This document shows positions 46,591 to 58,748 of a DNA stretch of 64,000 nucleotides, one piece after another. Location of the stretch: NCBI GenBank assembly GCA_963691655.1, contig OY829328.1:13408704-13472703 (forward strand), in the 5' to 3' direction. The translations under genes were made by a program, and so were the position numbers. The DNA comes from Toxonevra muliebris. Taxonomy: Eukaryota > Arthropoda > Insecta > Diptera > Pallopteridae. A model generated the notes under the pieces. That model ran no database searches and was not told the origin of the DNA. It saw only the letters and a list, made by a program, of their open reading frames with translations. Within the stretch, counting starts at the first letter, position 1. Each line of letters opens with the position of its first letter.

Positions 46591-46896
46591 TGAATTCAAC
46601 CTTTTTGTATGGAAATAAAACGAAGTTATATACACTTTACTAGATTGAAATCTTATCTGAAAATTTTTAAAAGGAAAATGTGTATTTTTTTTTAACAATC
46701 GCAAGCAGAGCTATTTTTTTTATTGAGCTAAGTCGTACTTTTCTCAAGAAATTGATTAATTGATTCCACTTTCTAAGTGGAACTATTTGTATAACGATAT
46801 TTAACAGCAAAATCCAAAAAAATTGTGCCACAAGCATTTCATTTTTATAAAAATAATTAAAATTCTGTCCCAGTGCTATTTTTTTTACCGGCACTG
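45930..46896 (-). mobile_element. Tc1-like transposon remnant with one recognisable end
   Basis: The minus-strand 5' end CAGTGCCGGTAAAAAAAATA (46896 inward) next to TA is a Tc1-type terminus sharing CAGTGCCGGT with the element at 53053. The other end was not found, so the 3' boundary at 45930 is only the end of the coding relic. Confidence 0.6.
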
Positions 46897-46898
46897 TA

Positions 46899-47192
46899 TA
46901 TGTATATATATTAGGGTGGAGTATACAATTTTTATTATTTTTTTTTGGAATTGGTGCAGTTTTAAGATTGGCATTATTCAATAGAAGTTGACGTCGTGGG
47001 GAAAAATGTTGTTGTTTATTCTTGAAAAAACCGGGCAATAACTTTGAAAAACAAAGTTTATGCTTTGAAAAACATCATCAGAATCCAGACCCCTTTGTAC
47101 CAAATTTTCCCCACTTCAACTTTATGATGACTTAAAAGATGACCAAATCCGAAAAAATGTAAACTGTTACTACTGATATCAGGTGTTAGAAG
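46899..47192. other. Non-coding stretch
   Basis: Starts with TTAGGGTGGAGTATACAA, reminiscent of transposon ends, but no partner end was found. Confidence 0.4.
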
Positions 47193-47674
47193 CCGTTCAC
47201 ATACGTACGTAACACGCGACGGGCGGTCAGACAATTTGTTACGAAGTGTTACATGGGGGAGGGGGAATCAGCAATTGAATTACGTAACGTTGAGTTTATA
47301 CTATCAAATAAGATGACTACAAAAATTCACTAGTTTATAAAATTAATTTTCTCCCTCTGAATTCGAAAATCACGACTAAAATTTTTTTATGGATCATTTT
47401 GTGAGATATTGAAACATTTCAACTTTTTCATAATATAAAAATTATATCTCGGGCTAGAAATCCGGTCCGGTTGTTCTTGAAACAAAATGAAAGGTATTGT
47501 GATAGGAAACATGTATAATCGGATCCTTAATTGGTTAACGGATTTAAAAGATATCGAAAAAAGCAAATAAAAATTTGTTACGTTACTAGGGGGAGAAGCC
47601 GTTTTGTTACGATGTGTTACGAACAGGAGGAAGAGGGGGGTCAAAAATTCAAAAATTGCGTTATATGTGAACTT
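47193..47674. repeat. MITE-like repeat with GTTCACATA ends
   Basis: CCGTTCACATACGTACGTAA at the left is mirrored by AAAGTTCACATATAACGCAA from the right; TTGTTACGAAGTGTTAC (47235) and TTGTTACGATGTGTTAC (47604) are direct internal repeats beside G-rich runs. A single related end block lies at 11565. Confidence 0.6.
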
Positions 47675-48724
47675 TTCTGTATGGGCTTAAGAAAAAAATA
47701 TTGTTTCACTTTACCCTAATGTATTTAAATTTTTTTTCATATTAATAATGAGAATTAATATTTTTCTCTATGTCAACTCTTTTCATATACATACAACTAA
47801 AATTAGTTTTCTTTTTTTGATTTTATTGCGAGAATGATATTCGTTCTCTTTTCAACTCTCAAACAGTTATATATATTGAACTATTTTTTACATATTTTAT
47901 TTTATGTAGACATATCTACACAGCAATGTAGATTATCCGATAAAACCAAATTGTCCATTCAACAAAAAAAAATAATCATAGCAAAAATCACTAAAATAAA
48001 CACACACAAATACACAAAAACACTTGTGTATTAGTAGATTGAAACTAAGTAAAGAGTTACCTACCTTTATGCTAACCTCGAAGTCATTTACTTACTTAAG
48101 TTTATTTGAGCGTTCCAAAAGCAGATCATACGAAAATACTCCGACTACGAGTACATTGCATTGCTCTTTTTATTTCATGGCATGCTGCATTTTGTGTTGA
48201 AATACTTGAAAATGCAGTAACTGCCTAAAAGTGGCAACACCAAATGCCAATGCAGTACTACCGTAAAACTGTGAACAGTTGCCTGCCTGCCTGCCTGCCT
48301 ACTTGCCTGATTGCCTTAACTTAAACTAGGTTATGGTACTCTGTTTTTGTTGTGGTTTACGTTGTCGTTGTTTTAGTACAATCTCAAATTTTTGTGTACA
48401 TATATGTGTGTGTGTGTGTTTGTTTGTTTGCTTAGACTGCATGCATCACTCAAGTGCAGCAGCAGCCACAAAAATATTTTTATCGGTCAATTGAAATATT
48501 AGATTGGTTTCAAGCGAAAAAAAGATTAATTGAAAAAATTTGATTTGTAAATATTTATAGTGTGTGATCTTCGTGTTTTGATATTTATGTATTAGTTAGT
48601 CATACCCCAGCAGCCAAAGATACGTATCAGAAGTACTTCTAATGCGAATTTTTGACAGTGTTGGAGCGTATCTTTACAAAATTACACAAATTTTCGGGAA
48701 ATAAGACCCTTTTTCTTCTTTCTA
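47675..48724. other. Non-coding stretch
   Basis: A+T-rich; no gene. Contains the GCCT microsatellite at 48281-48315 and a short GT repeat near 48405-48419. Confidence 0.55.
48281..48315. repeat. (GCCT)n microsatellite
   Basis: Five perfect GCCT units then imperfect ones (acttgcctgattgcc). Confidence 0.85.
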
Positions 48725-48905
48725 AGTCTTCTCGTAACCTGTGGGGCTTAGGGTCTTCACAAAATGGTTCCATCGATTACGATCTTTCGCAATTATTTTA
48801 CTTTACATGAAAGATATCCCAGTAGATTGGATTTCCTTTTCCTTTCAGGTAGATCTAGGTCTTCCTTGCTTTCTGCTGCCTGGCCCAAATTAAGTTAGTA
48901 TGGTA
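48725..48905 (-). pseudogene. LINE C-terminal tail fragment
   Basis: On the minus strand: GSRKQGRPRST, then, past a stop, IAKDRNRWNHFVKTLSPTGY. Such RGRPxxTW plus AxDRxxWRxxVxALxPT blocks end the ORF2 of RTE/CR1-like LINEs in many animals. No RT is present here. Confidence 0.55.
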
Positions 48906-49639
48906 GTCCTATAACCCAAGAAGGTCTAAACTACAAACTGGTTTACGAAAGATTAGAGAAACTGTGATAATAATTCGTGATTCAATAAGGCTAATTGGCC
49001 TAATTAAGTCCAATAACAATAAAGTGAAACACAGAATATAGTTGGGTTGATCAGGTTTAAATTAATAAGATTTCGATAGAAAAGTCTAGCTTTAACTTTG
49101 GAGTTTTAATTCGTTTGGATTTTGTGTTTTTACTTTGTTGCTTGAACCACGTTAGTATGTTTATTTCTATTTTTTCACGCTCATACCTCTTTTTCACATA
49201 TCTATACATGCATATGCATAACCCAACCTTCATTCTTTTAAAATTAATTTAAAACAATTAATGACCCATGTAAGTTGGGGACAGAAAACCGATTTTCATG
49301 AAAATACGGATTTGCCTGGGAATAAAACCAGGCCCCTTACCAATGAAAATATCATTGGTCATGAATCAAAACAAAATTTTAAAAGCACCCAAAAATGCAG
49401 TAACATAAAGTCAATTGGAATTTGAAGTCAATTGGAATACCTTAAAGTCTTTTGGAGTCAATTGGGGTTTTGAAGCCAATTGAAATCACTTGAAGTCACT
49501 TAGAGTCAAACAGCACTATCAGTACCAACTTCGTTCTAGGCCCTGTACGGACTATTGTCCCATAATAGTAGTAGTAAATCTTACTTTCAATTGTGAAAAC
49601 TTCGACTTATAAACTATCTTTTAAATACTGTTCTAAAAG
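48906..49639. other. Non-coding stretch
   Basis: No gene. Short tandem-like TTGGAGTCAATTGG/AAGTCAATTGGAA words at 49410-49500. Confidence 0.5.
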
Positions 49640-49789
49640 CCGGTTTCAGTTCAAAAAATTAAACGGCATCCAAATTAATTGTCGATTGTAATTTAAATGG
49701 TGTTTAATTTTTTGCCGGTTTCAGATCATCAAGTATCGATTTTGTATGGCAGCCCTGCTCCATGGTCGTCGATTTATTATTATAGCTAA

Positions 49790-50068
49790 CAATGGTTGCG
49801 TTCAGAAGATACACAAAATTTTGAACTGTTGTTTGTAAATTGCCAACAGTTGTTTTTAAACTGTTGTGTCTTCTGAACGGCATGATGCATCGTCTGTCCA
49901 ATTTTTGGGAAACAACATGTTGGCATAAAAGAGCTGAAAAATAATATGATCGCAAAAATGGCGTCCAAATGCCAACAGTTGTGCTGAGCAAAAACACACA
50001 ACTACGCGCTCAGAAGACACGCTCTCCTCTGTTGGGCAACAGTTGCGTCTTCTGAACGTAACCAATGG
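49790..50068. repeat. Multi-hairpin MITE, CAGAAGAC type
   Basis: ATGGTTGCGTTCAGAAGATA at the left is mirrored by GCGTCTTCTGAACGTAACCA at the right. Two more copies of the core lie inside (inverted at 49866-49879, direct at 50007-50022), and CAACAGTTG/CAACTGTTG words recur. The unit can form several hairpins. Confidence 0.75.
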
Positions 50069-50492
50069 TTGCATTCACGACACTCATCAATTGCTAAACA
50101 GTTGCAGCTCATCAATTTTCGTGTCGTGAACATGCTGCTACTTTTAGCCTTAACTATTCTATTGTGAATAGTTTTTTGCTATTTTTCCTCTTTAACAAAA
50201 CCAAAAATTTAAATAATAAATATAAATAATTTAATGTTTTTGCAAAGGATGTTTGACGATGGCGTTAATATGAATATGTTTTGTCAAATATGACAACCAT
50301 AATAAACAAATGAATATATATATAGAAAAAATAGATAAACATAAGCCGTTGTACAAAAATCAACCGATGAAAAGTATCATACAAATTTTTCGCTACCAAA
50401 AATGGCGCTTGCTTACTTACTAAAAATTGTGCTATTCACAATAGAATTTTACAACTGTTTAGGAATTGATGAGTTTCGTGAATGCAACCAAT
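50066..50492. repeat. MITE with GGTTGCATTCACGA ends, abutting the previous one
   Basis: ATGGTTGCATTCACGACACT, then CATCAATTGCTAAACAGTTG, at the left is mirrored from the right by TTGGTTGCATTCACGAAACT and CATCAATTCCTAAACAGTTG. It starts where the previous element ends and shares the GGTTGC-TTCA start with it. Confidence 0.78.
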
Positions 50493-50738
50493 ACTTCATA
50501 TTCTTCGTCACTATTACCATCGGAATCAATTTCTTATTTAAATTTTCGCTTTATTTTTTTCACAAACACCTCTACTCCTCGTTCTTTTTTGTTTATTGTT
50601 CAAAATAGCTGTTCGTTAATGCAACCGTGTGCTGTGTTTAAGTGGCCAATGTTAGACATTTAAGTACAGTTTAATTTTGGGTGATGAAAATGAAATTGTG
50701 AATTAATTGTTGATTGTAGTTTAAATTGCTGAAACCGG

Positions 50739-53050
50739 TCCTAAGTATCTTGACTGTGACCATGAGGTCCGTACGATACCACGGACCATGGATTAATAGG
50801 TAATACAAAATTGTTAAAAAACCCAAATGGCCTAAGCTAAGTAAATGCTATTTTAATGGTTGCCTTAGCTAACAATTTAACTTTAAATAACTTTAAGAAG
50901 CATAAAAAGTCAAGTTAAAATTAATGAAACAAAGATGTTTTATTTATTGGGAGTTCGTCTTTTGTTTGTTGCTTTTTTGATGATGAACAATTGAAACATT
51001 GGTAGAAATTACATTCAATGTAATGTTTTAACGTTTCTTTTTACAGTAAAAAATAAATGAGAAATTGTAAAATAATGGAAAATTGGAAAAGTGTAAAAGA
51101 AAAATGAAAAGCAGCAATAAAAACGGGAGCTGTTTGCACGTCAAGATACAACGGCTAGTATGATACATTGCCATACATGTGCATTTTCTAACTGAATGTA
51201 AAAATACAATGCAAGCGTCAATATTATGCAATTAACAATGAACAATACCAAAAACAATACCAATAAAAACAGCAAAAACAATTGCAACAACATAAATAAC
51301 CACTTTAAACATAACAAAAGCATCAACTACTCCCATCTATGTATGTTTGAAGATAGTTGAAAAACTTATTCACTCTTCTTTACATTAATTTTCTTTCAAT
51401 ACCAACAACAACACATGAACACTTTAACCGCTTCGAACGACCGGGAAAATTCCACCTCAACTATCAGCAATGAGATGGATGTTATTGATTGGTGGTAGTG
51501 GTAATGGTGACCAATGGTTAGTGGTTGATGTTTGGAGCCGGTGCAAAAGTTTTTGTTTTGTTTTTAGTTCATTATGTTGAAAATTTTTAGCAAACGCATT
51601 TCGCTTTGAACAGCAATAGCAGCAACTAGTAGCCTCAAAAATTACCCCTCCTCCTCTTTCTCCGCTGTTAGGTGGCACACTGAGTCAGTGAGTCAGTCAA
51701 TCTTGCAATTATCTCCAACTCCACTTATTTATTATGTATATTTATGTTATAAATTTTTGGAATTTGTACAAATGAAACGATTTACAGTAGCTATCTCCGT
51801 ATAACATGAAAATTATCTCTAAAGTTGGCGTAACTTTTATACTTGATAAGCTTAGAGTATAATTGAATAGAGGCAGTAATGCTGTAATAAGAGATTAAGT
51901 GAATTAGGAAGAAAGCATTTCAAATGATTTTTTGTTCGATTAATTTATTAAGGAACTCAAATACTATGATGTTGGTGCTTTATAATTTTCTCCATCATAA
52001 GGTCAAAGAAGTCGCTCAAAAAGGAGTCATCTTAATTGATTGATATCAAATGCCGAGAAGGCGTGTTCATTCAAATTCACTGAGCAGCTCCGTTAGTAAT
52101 AAATTTTCTGGATTATCCTCTTCGTTGAAAAAGTTCATATATATGTACTTAAGGTTTTGCGTATTTTTTAATTTATTTTAATTGTTTTTCTCAAATTCTA
52201 GTAAAATTATGATAATAAATAAGCATTATGTTGTTTCTCAGTTGCATTCGATTTTAAGAAAAATCAAGAAAATAAATTCAAAAATTAAGAAATGGTACAA
52301 AAACTTGTAAAAAACAAGTGACCTTCGACAGCGAAGAGGTTATGGTACCTATAATTGGAATTTAAAAAATGTTAGATTTGCATAAATACATACCGATGTA
52401 ATTGCACAATTGGTATTTGCTGTTATTCTTAATTATTTTACTTCATGTTTTTTGGTTTTTTTTTCTGTGCGCGGGTTTTCCCTTTTCCAATGCACTACAT
52501 ATTTATTTGAACTGTGCTGTGTATGTTTCTTATCAAACTGGCACAATTTTTCAAAGGAATTTTTGCATTTTTTGTTTTCATTATACTCATATAAAAATGA
52601 ATGATAAATTGTTTAAATTGCACTAATATTATATTGAAAAAGTAGTTTACTCAATAATGATAAAATTTTTTCTGGTTGTATATAAATAATAGAGCATTTT
52701 ACTTATTTATTTTGTTTCTTTTTTGTTTCGCCTCAAACATACATACCTATTTATGTCTATTATGTAGATATCAAAAACAAATAAATAAATAAACAATTAC
52801 GAAAAATTACTTCAATAGAAAATATTGCCACACTTTAGTTCAATTTGCATATATTTGCTAATTTGATATCAAAAAATAAAAAAAAATATACGATACTTAT
52901 AGATATTTACCGATTTTGAATGGATATTACCACAGCAAATTGATGGTTGTACTATATATTACTAAAAATTTTTAGTTAAGGTTGCACTTTAGTCGTGAAA
53001 GGATTTGTGAAAATTTATTTGGTATTATTTTTAATAATGGTGAGTGTACA
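50739..53050. other. Non-coding stretch
   Basis: No gene supported. The part at 51430-51690 is more G+C-rich, with an open minus frame of 73 codons lacking any motif. Confidence 0.5.
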
Positions 53051-53052
53051 TA

Positions 53053-54778
53053 CAGTGCCGGTCATATCATTTGCAACCAAATTCACTTGTACTTTAAATG
53101 ACTTCTTAAGTTCACTAAAATAATTTTTATCGAAAATCTTTTTTATTCAAAACAAAGTGTATTTATTGCTATTTATTATAAAAAATTAAAAGTACAAAAT
53201 TATGTTGCACATAAAAAAAGACGGAAGTTATATTAAATTAAAATCAAAATATTTGCAACTAGAACAAGTTAAAGTGAAAATGGAAAAAGTTTTCAAAACT
53301 TTGTTGCATATCCATTATTAGCGATCACTGTTGCACGTCTACTAGGCAATGGCTCTATTAAATGTTTCGTCTCATCGATTCGAGCTCACTTCTATTGCTT
53401 TTAAACATCCTCATACAGATTCTCCAGTTTCTTGTTCATGCCAATTTTTCGCTTCACGAGCATCAAATGACTTCTCAATTGGATTTAGATCACGGGACTG
53501 TACTGGACAAATAACAAATTGTATATTTTTTTTTTGCGACAACGCAAGCGTTTACCAATTTAGACGTTCTCTTTGGGTTATGATCCTGTGGAAACGTCCA
53601 ATCAAGTGGCATTTTTAAGCTAGCATACTGAAGTATAATGTCTCTTAAAACATTTTTATAATCGTTGTATTATATAATTCTGTGTGGACCCATACTATTA
53701 GCTGAAAAGCAGCCCCAGACCACAATACAACCTACTTGGTGCTTTACTGTACCCTGTGTATGTTCAGGTCCGTGTTAGGTCCGCACATGTTAATTTTACT
53801 CTCATCTAACAACAAAGCGTTTTGCAACTGTTGAAAAGAAATTTTTGTATTTATGGGGAAATTTTAAATGAGTTAGGCGATTTTTCTTAGAGTAAACGCT
53901 TTTTCGGCAATGTTGCATGCGCTTTATCCACATTTTCTGGGTTGTCGCTTGATGGTCGATGATGATATATCCAACTGAAGTGCACTTTTTATTTCTCTCG
54001 GTTCCACTTTCCGATTCGCTTTCATCAATTTTGTGATTTGGTTAGTTTATCTGCACGTTTCTTTGCGGGGTCTTCCAATTCTATGACGCAGATCAACGAT
54101 ACCGCTGTTTACAATTCGCGAAATCGTACACTTGTGTATTGAATATTTTTTAAAAATTTCTTTTTCAGATAAACTATTTCTCTCCCTTTCAATCTAACCC
54201 CAACTTATTGTTTATCGAAATGTATTTACATCATTTGTATATTTCAGACGGATTTCAACGAAATGCTAAATTTGGCCTAAAATTCTCCCTCGTGTGTCCG
54301 CACTATAAAACAAAAATAAAAAAAAACCTTCTTAAATTATCAAAATGGCAGCTCGTACGCTGGTCACATGGCGCTTTCGTGAAAATTAACTCGCAAAGCT
54401 CCGAGTTTTACGCACTTTACGGGATTACACGTTTTAATGAATATCTTTAATATAATTTTCAATTGAGAGTCTGTTTCTTGAAATCGGACCAATTTTCTTC
54501 TTTTAAATATACCCATTCTTTTTAAATATACCCATTGATTCCCTCCCAAAATTGAATTTTATGCTTTAGTTTTACAGCATTTAAATATAAATGTTGCGAT
54601 GGGGTGTGAACAATTTTAATGCCTTGATATTTGGATAAATTGAAAATAAATATAAAATATATTTATTTATTTCTCTTTCTTGTTATTTAATTTCTATAAA
54701 TTTTTATTGAAACCAGACGACTCATACTTTTAAGATTAAAAAATTTCGCTAAGGTGTGAACAATTTTTGGACATACTG
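53053..54778 (-). mobile_element. Tc1-like transposon, degenerate
   Basis: CAGTGCCGGTCATATCATTT at the left and, from the right, CAGTATGTCCAAAAATTGTT are weakly alike, each flanked by TA; length 1726 bp. GGTGTGAACAATTTT occurs twice near the right end (54603 and 54753), and TTTTTAAATATACCCATT is repeated in tandem at 54502-54536. Confidence 0.7.
53345..54195 (-). pseudogene. Tc1-like transposase remnant
   Basis: Minus-strand pieces in order: RIVNSGIVDLRHRIGRPRKE (near 54115, with the GRPR hinge), TNQITKLMKANRKVEPREIK, LDISSSTIKRQ, LLDESKINMCGPNT (near 53810, first catalytic Asp kept), VVLWSGAAF, and CPVQSRDLNPIEK (near 53510, where the SPDLNPIE block still has the Asp). Four or more stops and shifts break the frame and the middle catalytic block (DNAxxH) is not recognisable. 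Confidence 0.78.
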
Positions 54779-54780
54779 TA

Positions 54781-56639
54781 TCTATCTACATTATAAACAT
54801 GTGTATATATTTCTTAATCCGTCATATGATTATAATATAACATATGTGTGTATTAATTAATCAAGCATTTCATCGAAAATTATTTATAAATGTTACTCAA
54901 ATTCTTGAATGAATTTTGTTGATTTTTATATTGACTTTATTGGCAAAACTGTTAATATTTATTGTAAAAATTAACACATACAACTAATAACACATACAAA
55001 AATTAATTTCGTTAATATATATATATATATGTATGGATATTTCGTCTACATATATCAAGTGAACATACACTGCGTTTGTTTTCATATGAATATATGTATC
55101 TACGTTATGGGTATAGAGATTTGGGTATTACCAAAAATACGTGATGGCATTTCTTCTTTTTTCTTCATAATTAATTTTTCTTTTAAATATTGATATGTAC
55201 ATTTTTTTGAGTAAGCCCATACAAAAAAAAAAAAAAAAAAATTCAATGTCAACACTATAAATACAACGTTAATATTACAGAAAAATTTGGCTATTAAACA
55301 ATTATGTATGTATGTGTTTTGTTAGCACTTTAATAAAAATAATTTACAATCATTTGTTTTGTTTTTGCAAAATGTAAAATCTCATTCAAAATTGTATGCT
55401 TTACCTACATGTGTATTAAATACTAACTACTACCGCTGCTTCCCACCATTTTACAACTTTCCGGATATAGTACAATATTTCTGCATATAAACATACATAT
55501 GCACTTTCATGTGAATGGACATATTTATGTTTATGTAGATATGCATACTTGTAAGTCAAGGTCAGTCGTTAAATATTTCTCTTTTGGTGTGGACAAGCAT
55601 ACGCTAATCAATTGCAATGGTATTTACATATAACTTGAGGTCTTCGTTTTATATACGTACAAAGCAAAACTGCACGTTTGCCAAGTGACAGGGCAGTTAA
55701 CTTTTAGATTTTATTACCATAATTACAATATTAAAATTTAATACATAAAAGTATTTTATATTCGTTGTTGTATTATTTTTTGAAACGAATAATAAATGTT
55801 AATTATAGTTTAATGATATTTGTAAGTTTTTAGTTTAATTGGGGTACAATTTTATCCCTAAGACAATCGAATTTTGAAATTTAACTTCAAAGAATAAGAA
55901 TTACATACTAGAACCTAAATTTCTAGGCCAGAATTTGTTCGTGTCATATTTTTTAGCGGAGGAACTTTCAGATTTATGGTGAAGTATTAAAATTACTTTA
56001 TAAATTTTAGGAAAAACTTATTCGTTAATTTAAGTTGAACTGGAAATTTAAGTTCTTACTCTATTCTATTTGTAGTAGCTCATTCCGCATTATTTTTGTT
56101 TTTTTTTTTTAACAGTTTTATGTTCGTATTTCAAGCATTTCAAAATTCTGAATGGAACCAAACGATGATGACGAGAAAATCAGAAAGAGTTCATATGGTC
56201 ATATAAAAATAATTATAGTTTTGCAATTTCTAATGAGCCCATGGGTGGATAAGCTAGTATCTTTCAAAAGGAAATATACACATTATATGTAGGACTGCAT
56301 ACTTTAATTTCAAGTGCTATTACCAGAACCAAAATCTTGTGATCTTAACAGAGGCACTCAAATCTCACCAGGTAACCAAAAACCCAGTGATGGAGTGTTT
56401 TGATAAAACAGATTTTTTTTTTAAGGTTTTCTTTTTTAATTTCATAAAACATGTTTTAAATGCAAACAAAAAATTAATATAAAAATATTCTCTTCTTAAA
56501 TATATTTGTTTGAAACAAAAAGAGAAGATCAACAAATTAACCTAAATCACTGATCAGCTCGGGTGTAATACACCCATCTTCATTGATGACGGGATAATCG
56601 GGTTTGGGTTCCGGGTTATGTTAGAAATGAAGTGAATGA
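54781..56639. other. Non-coding stretch
   Basis: A+T-rich, with TA and A runs (55014-55032, 55222-55242). No gene. Confidence 0.55.
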
Positions 56640-56930
56640 AGTTCCTGCCAAAGGATAATCTAAAAATTATTACAGAAACTCTAATAAGACACTTTAGATC
56701 GAATTTTCATCTTATAAAACTGGGAATTATTTATAATGACTCATGTAGATTGTGCAGAGAAAATAAATGGAATACGCGAAGCACATTTTAGGACGTGCCC
56801 CACACTTATGCATTTGTGAAAAAAGCATATGGGCGACCATCAAATAACAGATGTCAATCTGTAGTTTACATTTATATTAAAGATTGAACTTATTAAAGGA
56901 CGCAATGCACTCCTTAAAAATAATAATAAT
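56640..56930 (+). pseudogene. LINE ORF2 tail fragment
   Basis: The plus strand reads LPAKDNLKIITETLIRHFRS, then NFHLIKLGIIYNDSCRLCRE and NKWNTRSTF, and, after a stop, DVPHTYAFVKKA. This resembles the zinc-binding-like end of RNase H-type LINEs (LTGHxxxxxHLxxLGIxxDxxCRxCxE...CP). It is not similar enough to the other tails here to be the same family. Confidence 0.55.
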
Positions 56931-57059
56931 ACTTATAACTATAAGTTTATTAACTTATTAAAAAACTTTTGTTTATTTAAACAAAATGAAATACAAAGTA
57001 TGTTTATTTCAAAGTATGCTTCATCCTAGGCGACCACTATTCCTCACCTTTCAGAAGTT

Positions 57060-57371
57060 AAACTAATTTCTCGAAGGCAGAAGTCTAGTTCTTTTGACAC
57101 GATTCAATTATCAAACCATTTTTTCTATACTTTCATAAGAAAAGGCTGACTGCATAAACCGAAACAAATGGAAATCCAAAGGAGCAATGTGTGGTGAAAG
57201 CACCGGAGGAAGAGCATTGTTTCTTACTTTTCTTTCAGCAAGTATTTCTTGACCTATTGATGACAGATTAGCGTTGCCATGTAGCAGTATCAAATTGGAA
57301 TGTCTTTTGTCTAATTTTTTTCGTTTTTCTTTCAAAATTTAATTCAAACATAGTAACTGGAGTCGATAATA
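57060..57371 (-). pseudogene. mariner transposase, C-terminal part
   Basis: Minus-strand frame: LKEKRKKLDKRHSNLILLHG, NANLSSIGQEIL, LPPVLSPHIAPLDFHLFRFM, FSYESIEKMV. These are the mariner blocks LLHDNARPH and YSPDLAPSDYHLF. The Asp of HDNA is Gly here and the SPD Asp is His, so both late catalytic residues are lost. The upstream (N-terminal) coding part continues only after 58748, because another element is inserted between. Confidence 0.82.
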
Positions 57372-58748
57372 ACAGGCGCGGATACAAGGGGGGAAATGGG
57401 GGAAATTTCCCCTCCCCCCCCCCCCCCAAAAAAATGTTCAAACTCTTAAAAATTTAATAAATTAAACAGGCAAAAAGGTAAAAATAATTAGTTATTGTTG
57501 TTATTACGATTTACTTTCAATTATAAGAATAAGGAATATTATTGCTTGCTCATTAAACCACTTTCCTTCTCAATGGAAATGTGCTGAAATAATAATGATA
57601 CCTAAACCAAATAAACCTGAAAACTCAGTCTATAAGTTTGCTGACAATATTCTCGAAGGTATTCGAAAGAATACTCTTGAGTAGATTGCTAATAATCGTC
57701 ATAAGCACGGTACTCTTGAGCAATATCATCGTATAGTGAATATTGTCACTGACTTTTTGGAACGCAAAAAATATTACTCTGCCATATTTTTGGACATTCA
57801 GCAAACCTTCGACAGAGTTTGGCATCTAGGGCTATTATAAAAATTAAAAAATTTACTTCCAGCACCATTTCATTAGGTCTTAAATTCCTATCTACATGAA
57901 AGATCATTCTATGTACCACAGGGAAGTGTTCTGGGTTCTGCTCTTTATTCGATGTTTACCTGCGACTTGCCTGAAACTGATGGTGTTACTATAGCTACCT
58001 TTACAGACGATACTGCCATTTTAGCGTCAAATAAATCTCCTTTGAAGCTGCAAATCTAGTTCAGAAACAGCTCGACCACACTCAACAATGGTTACTTCGT
58101 TGGAAAATAAAGCTAAATACAGACAAGTCAGCAAATATCACGTTTCTTCCGTTAAATCTGAATGGAATTACTATCCCCAAACGTAACTGTGTTGAATATT
58201 TAGGACAGCACCTTGATAAAAGATTAAATTGGAAGAAGAATTTAAAGGCTACACCTTAACATAAAAACAAAACGCCAGCACTGATTATCGGGTCCGAAAT
58301 CAGAGCTGAGTCTTGAGAACAAACTATTACTTTATAAAACAATATTGAAACCAGTTTGGACATACAGAGTTCAACTGTGAGGTACCACTAGTAATTGAAA
58401 CTTAGAAATACTACAACGCTATCAATCCAAACACAATTTCAATCGACCGATTATAAACCAATCTAAAACTGAAAACTGAATAAATGTTTCCTATGGTTAA
58501 TATTTTCCACGATCCTTTTCCTTGGAAATAGGTCTTTGAAATTGTGAAATGATTTGCTTCAGGTTTTCTCCAAAATGCTTAACGTTCCAGTCCATTTTCA
58601 CACGGCCATACATCCAAGTTAATGATAAGCAAAAAAAAAAAAAAAAAAGCCTACGTACGTAACACTCCAGCCCGCGATTTGGTTCATATAGAGAATTTTT
58701 TTTTTATTTCTCCTTCCCCACCAAAAATGCTTCCTGGATCCGCCACTG
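57372..58748. mobile_element. hAT-like element inserted in the mariner copy
   Basis: Ends CAGGCGCGGATACAAGG and, from the right, CAGTGGCGGATCCAGG, flanked by direct repeats (GATAATAA at 57364-57371; GATAATAA at 58748-58755, the first base shared with the element end). An 8-bp duplication is typical of hAT elements. G/C runs follow the left end (57396-57427). It carries a jockey copy instead of a transposase. Confidence 0.7.
57535..58648 (+). pseudogene. jockey-type LINE, 5'-truncated, with poly(A) tail
   Basis: The plus strand shows the RT of a jockey-clade LINE with motifs in order: FPSQWKCAEIIMIPKPNKP (57560), HGTLEQYHRIVN, AIFLDIQQTFDRVWHLGLL (57783, motif A with its Asp), VPQGSVLGSALYSMFT (57914, motif B), IATFTDDTAIL (57991, motif C with both Asp), QQWLLRW-like and YLG-like thumb pieces (to ~58200), and LLLYKTILKPVWTY (58320). 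A run of about 18 A at 58631-58648 is the poly(A) end. The start of ORF2 and all of ORF1 are missing, about ten stops or shifts interrupt it, so it is dead, though RT catalytic residues are still readable. Confidence 0.88.

Larger units (their letters stand above)
49640..50738. repeat. Compound inverted-repeat element
   Basis: Outer CCGGTTTCAG at 49640 (and again at 49715) is mirrored by CTGAAACCGG at 50729; an AATTAATTGTYGATTGTARTTTAAAT-like stretch sits in direct orientation inside both ends. Two inner palindromic units occupy the middle (listed separately). No coding region is supported. Confidence 0.6.

Noticed and set aside
46667..47038. Minus-strand ORF of 123 codons
   Set aside because: Lies in the terminal non-coding part of the Tc1 relic, Asn/Lys/Ile-rich, no family motif; treated as a chance frame.
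49704..50074. Three overlapping minus-strand ORFs
   Set aside because: They lie inside the multi-hairpin repeat, and palindromic repeats create open frames on both strands.
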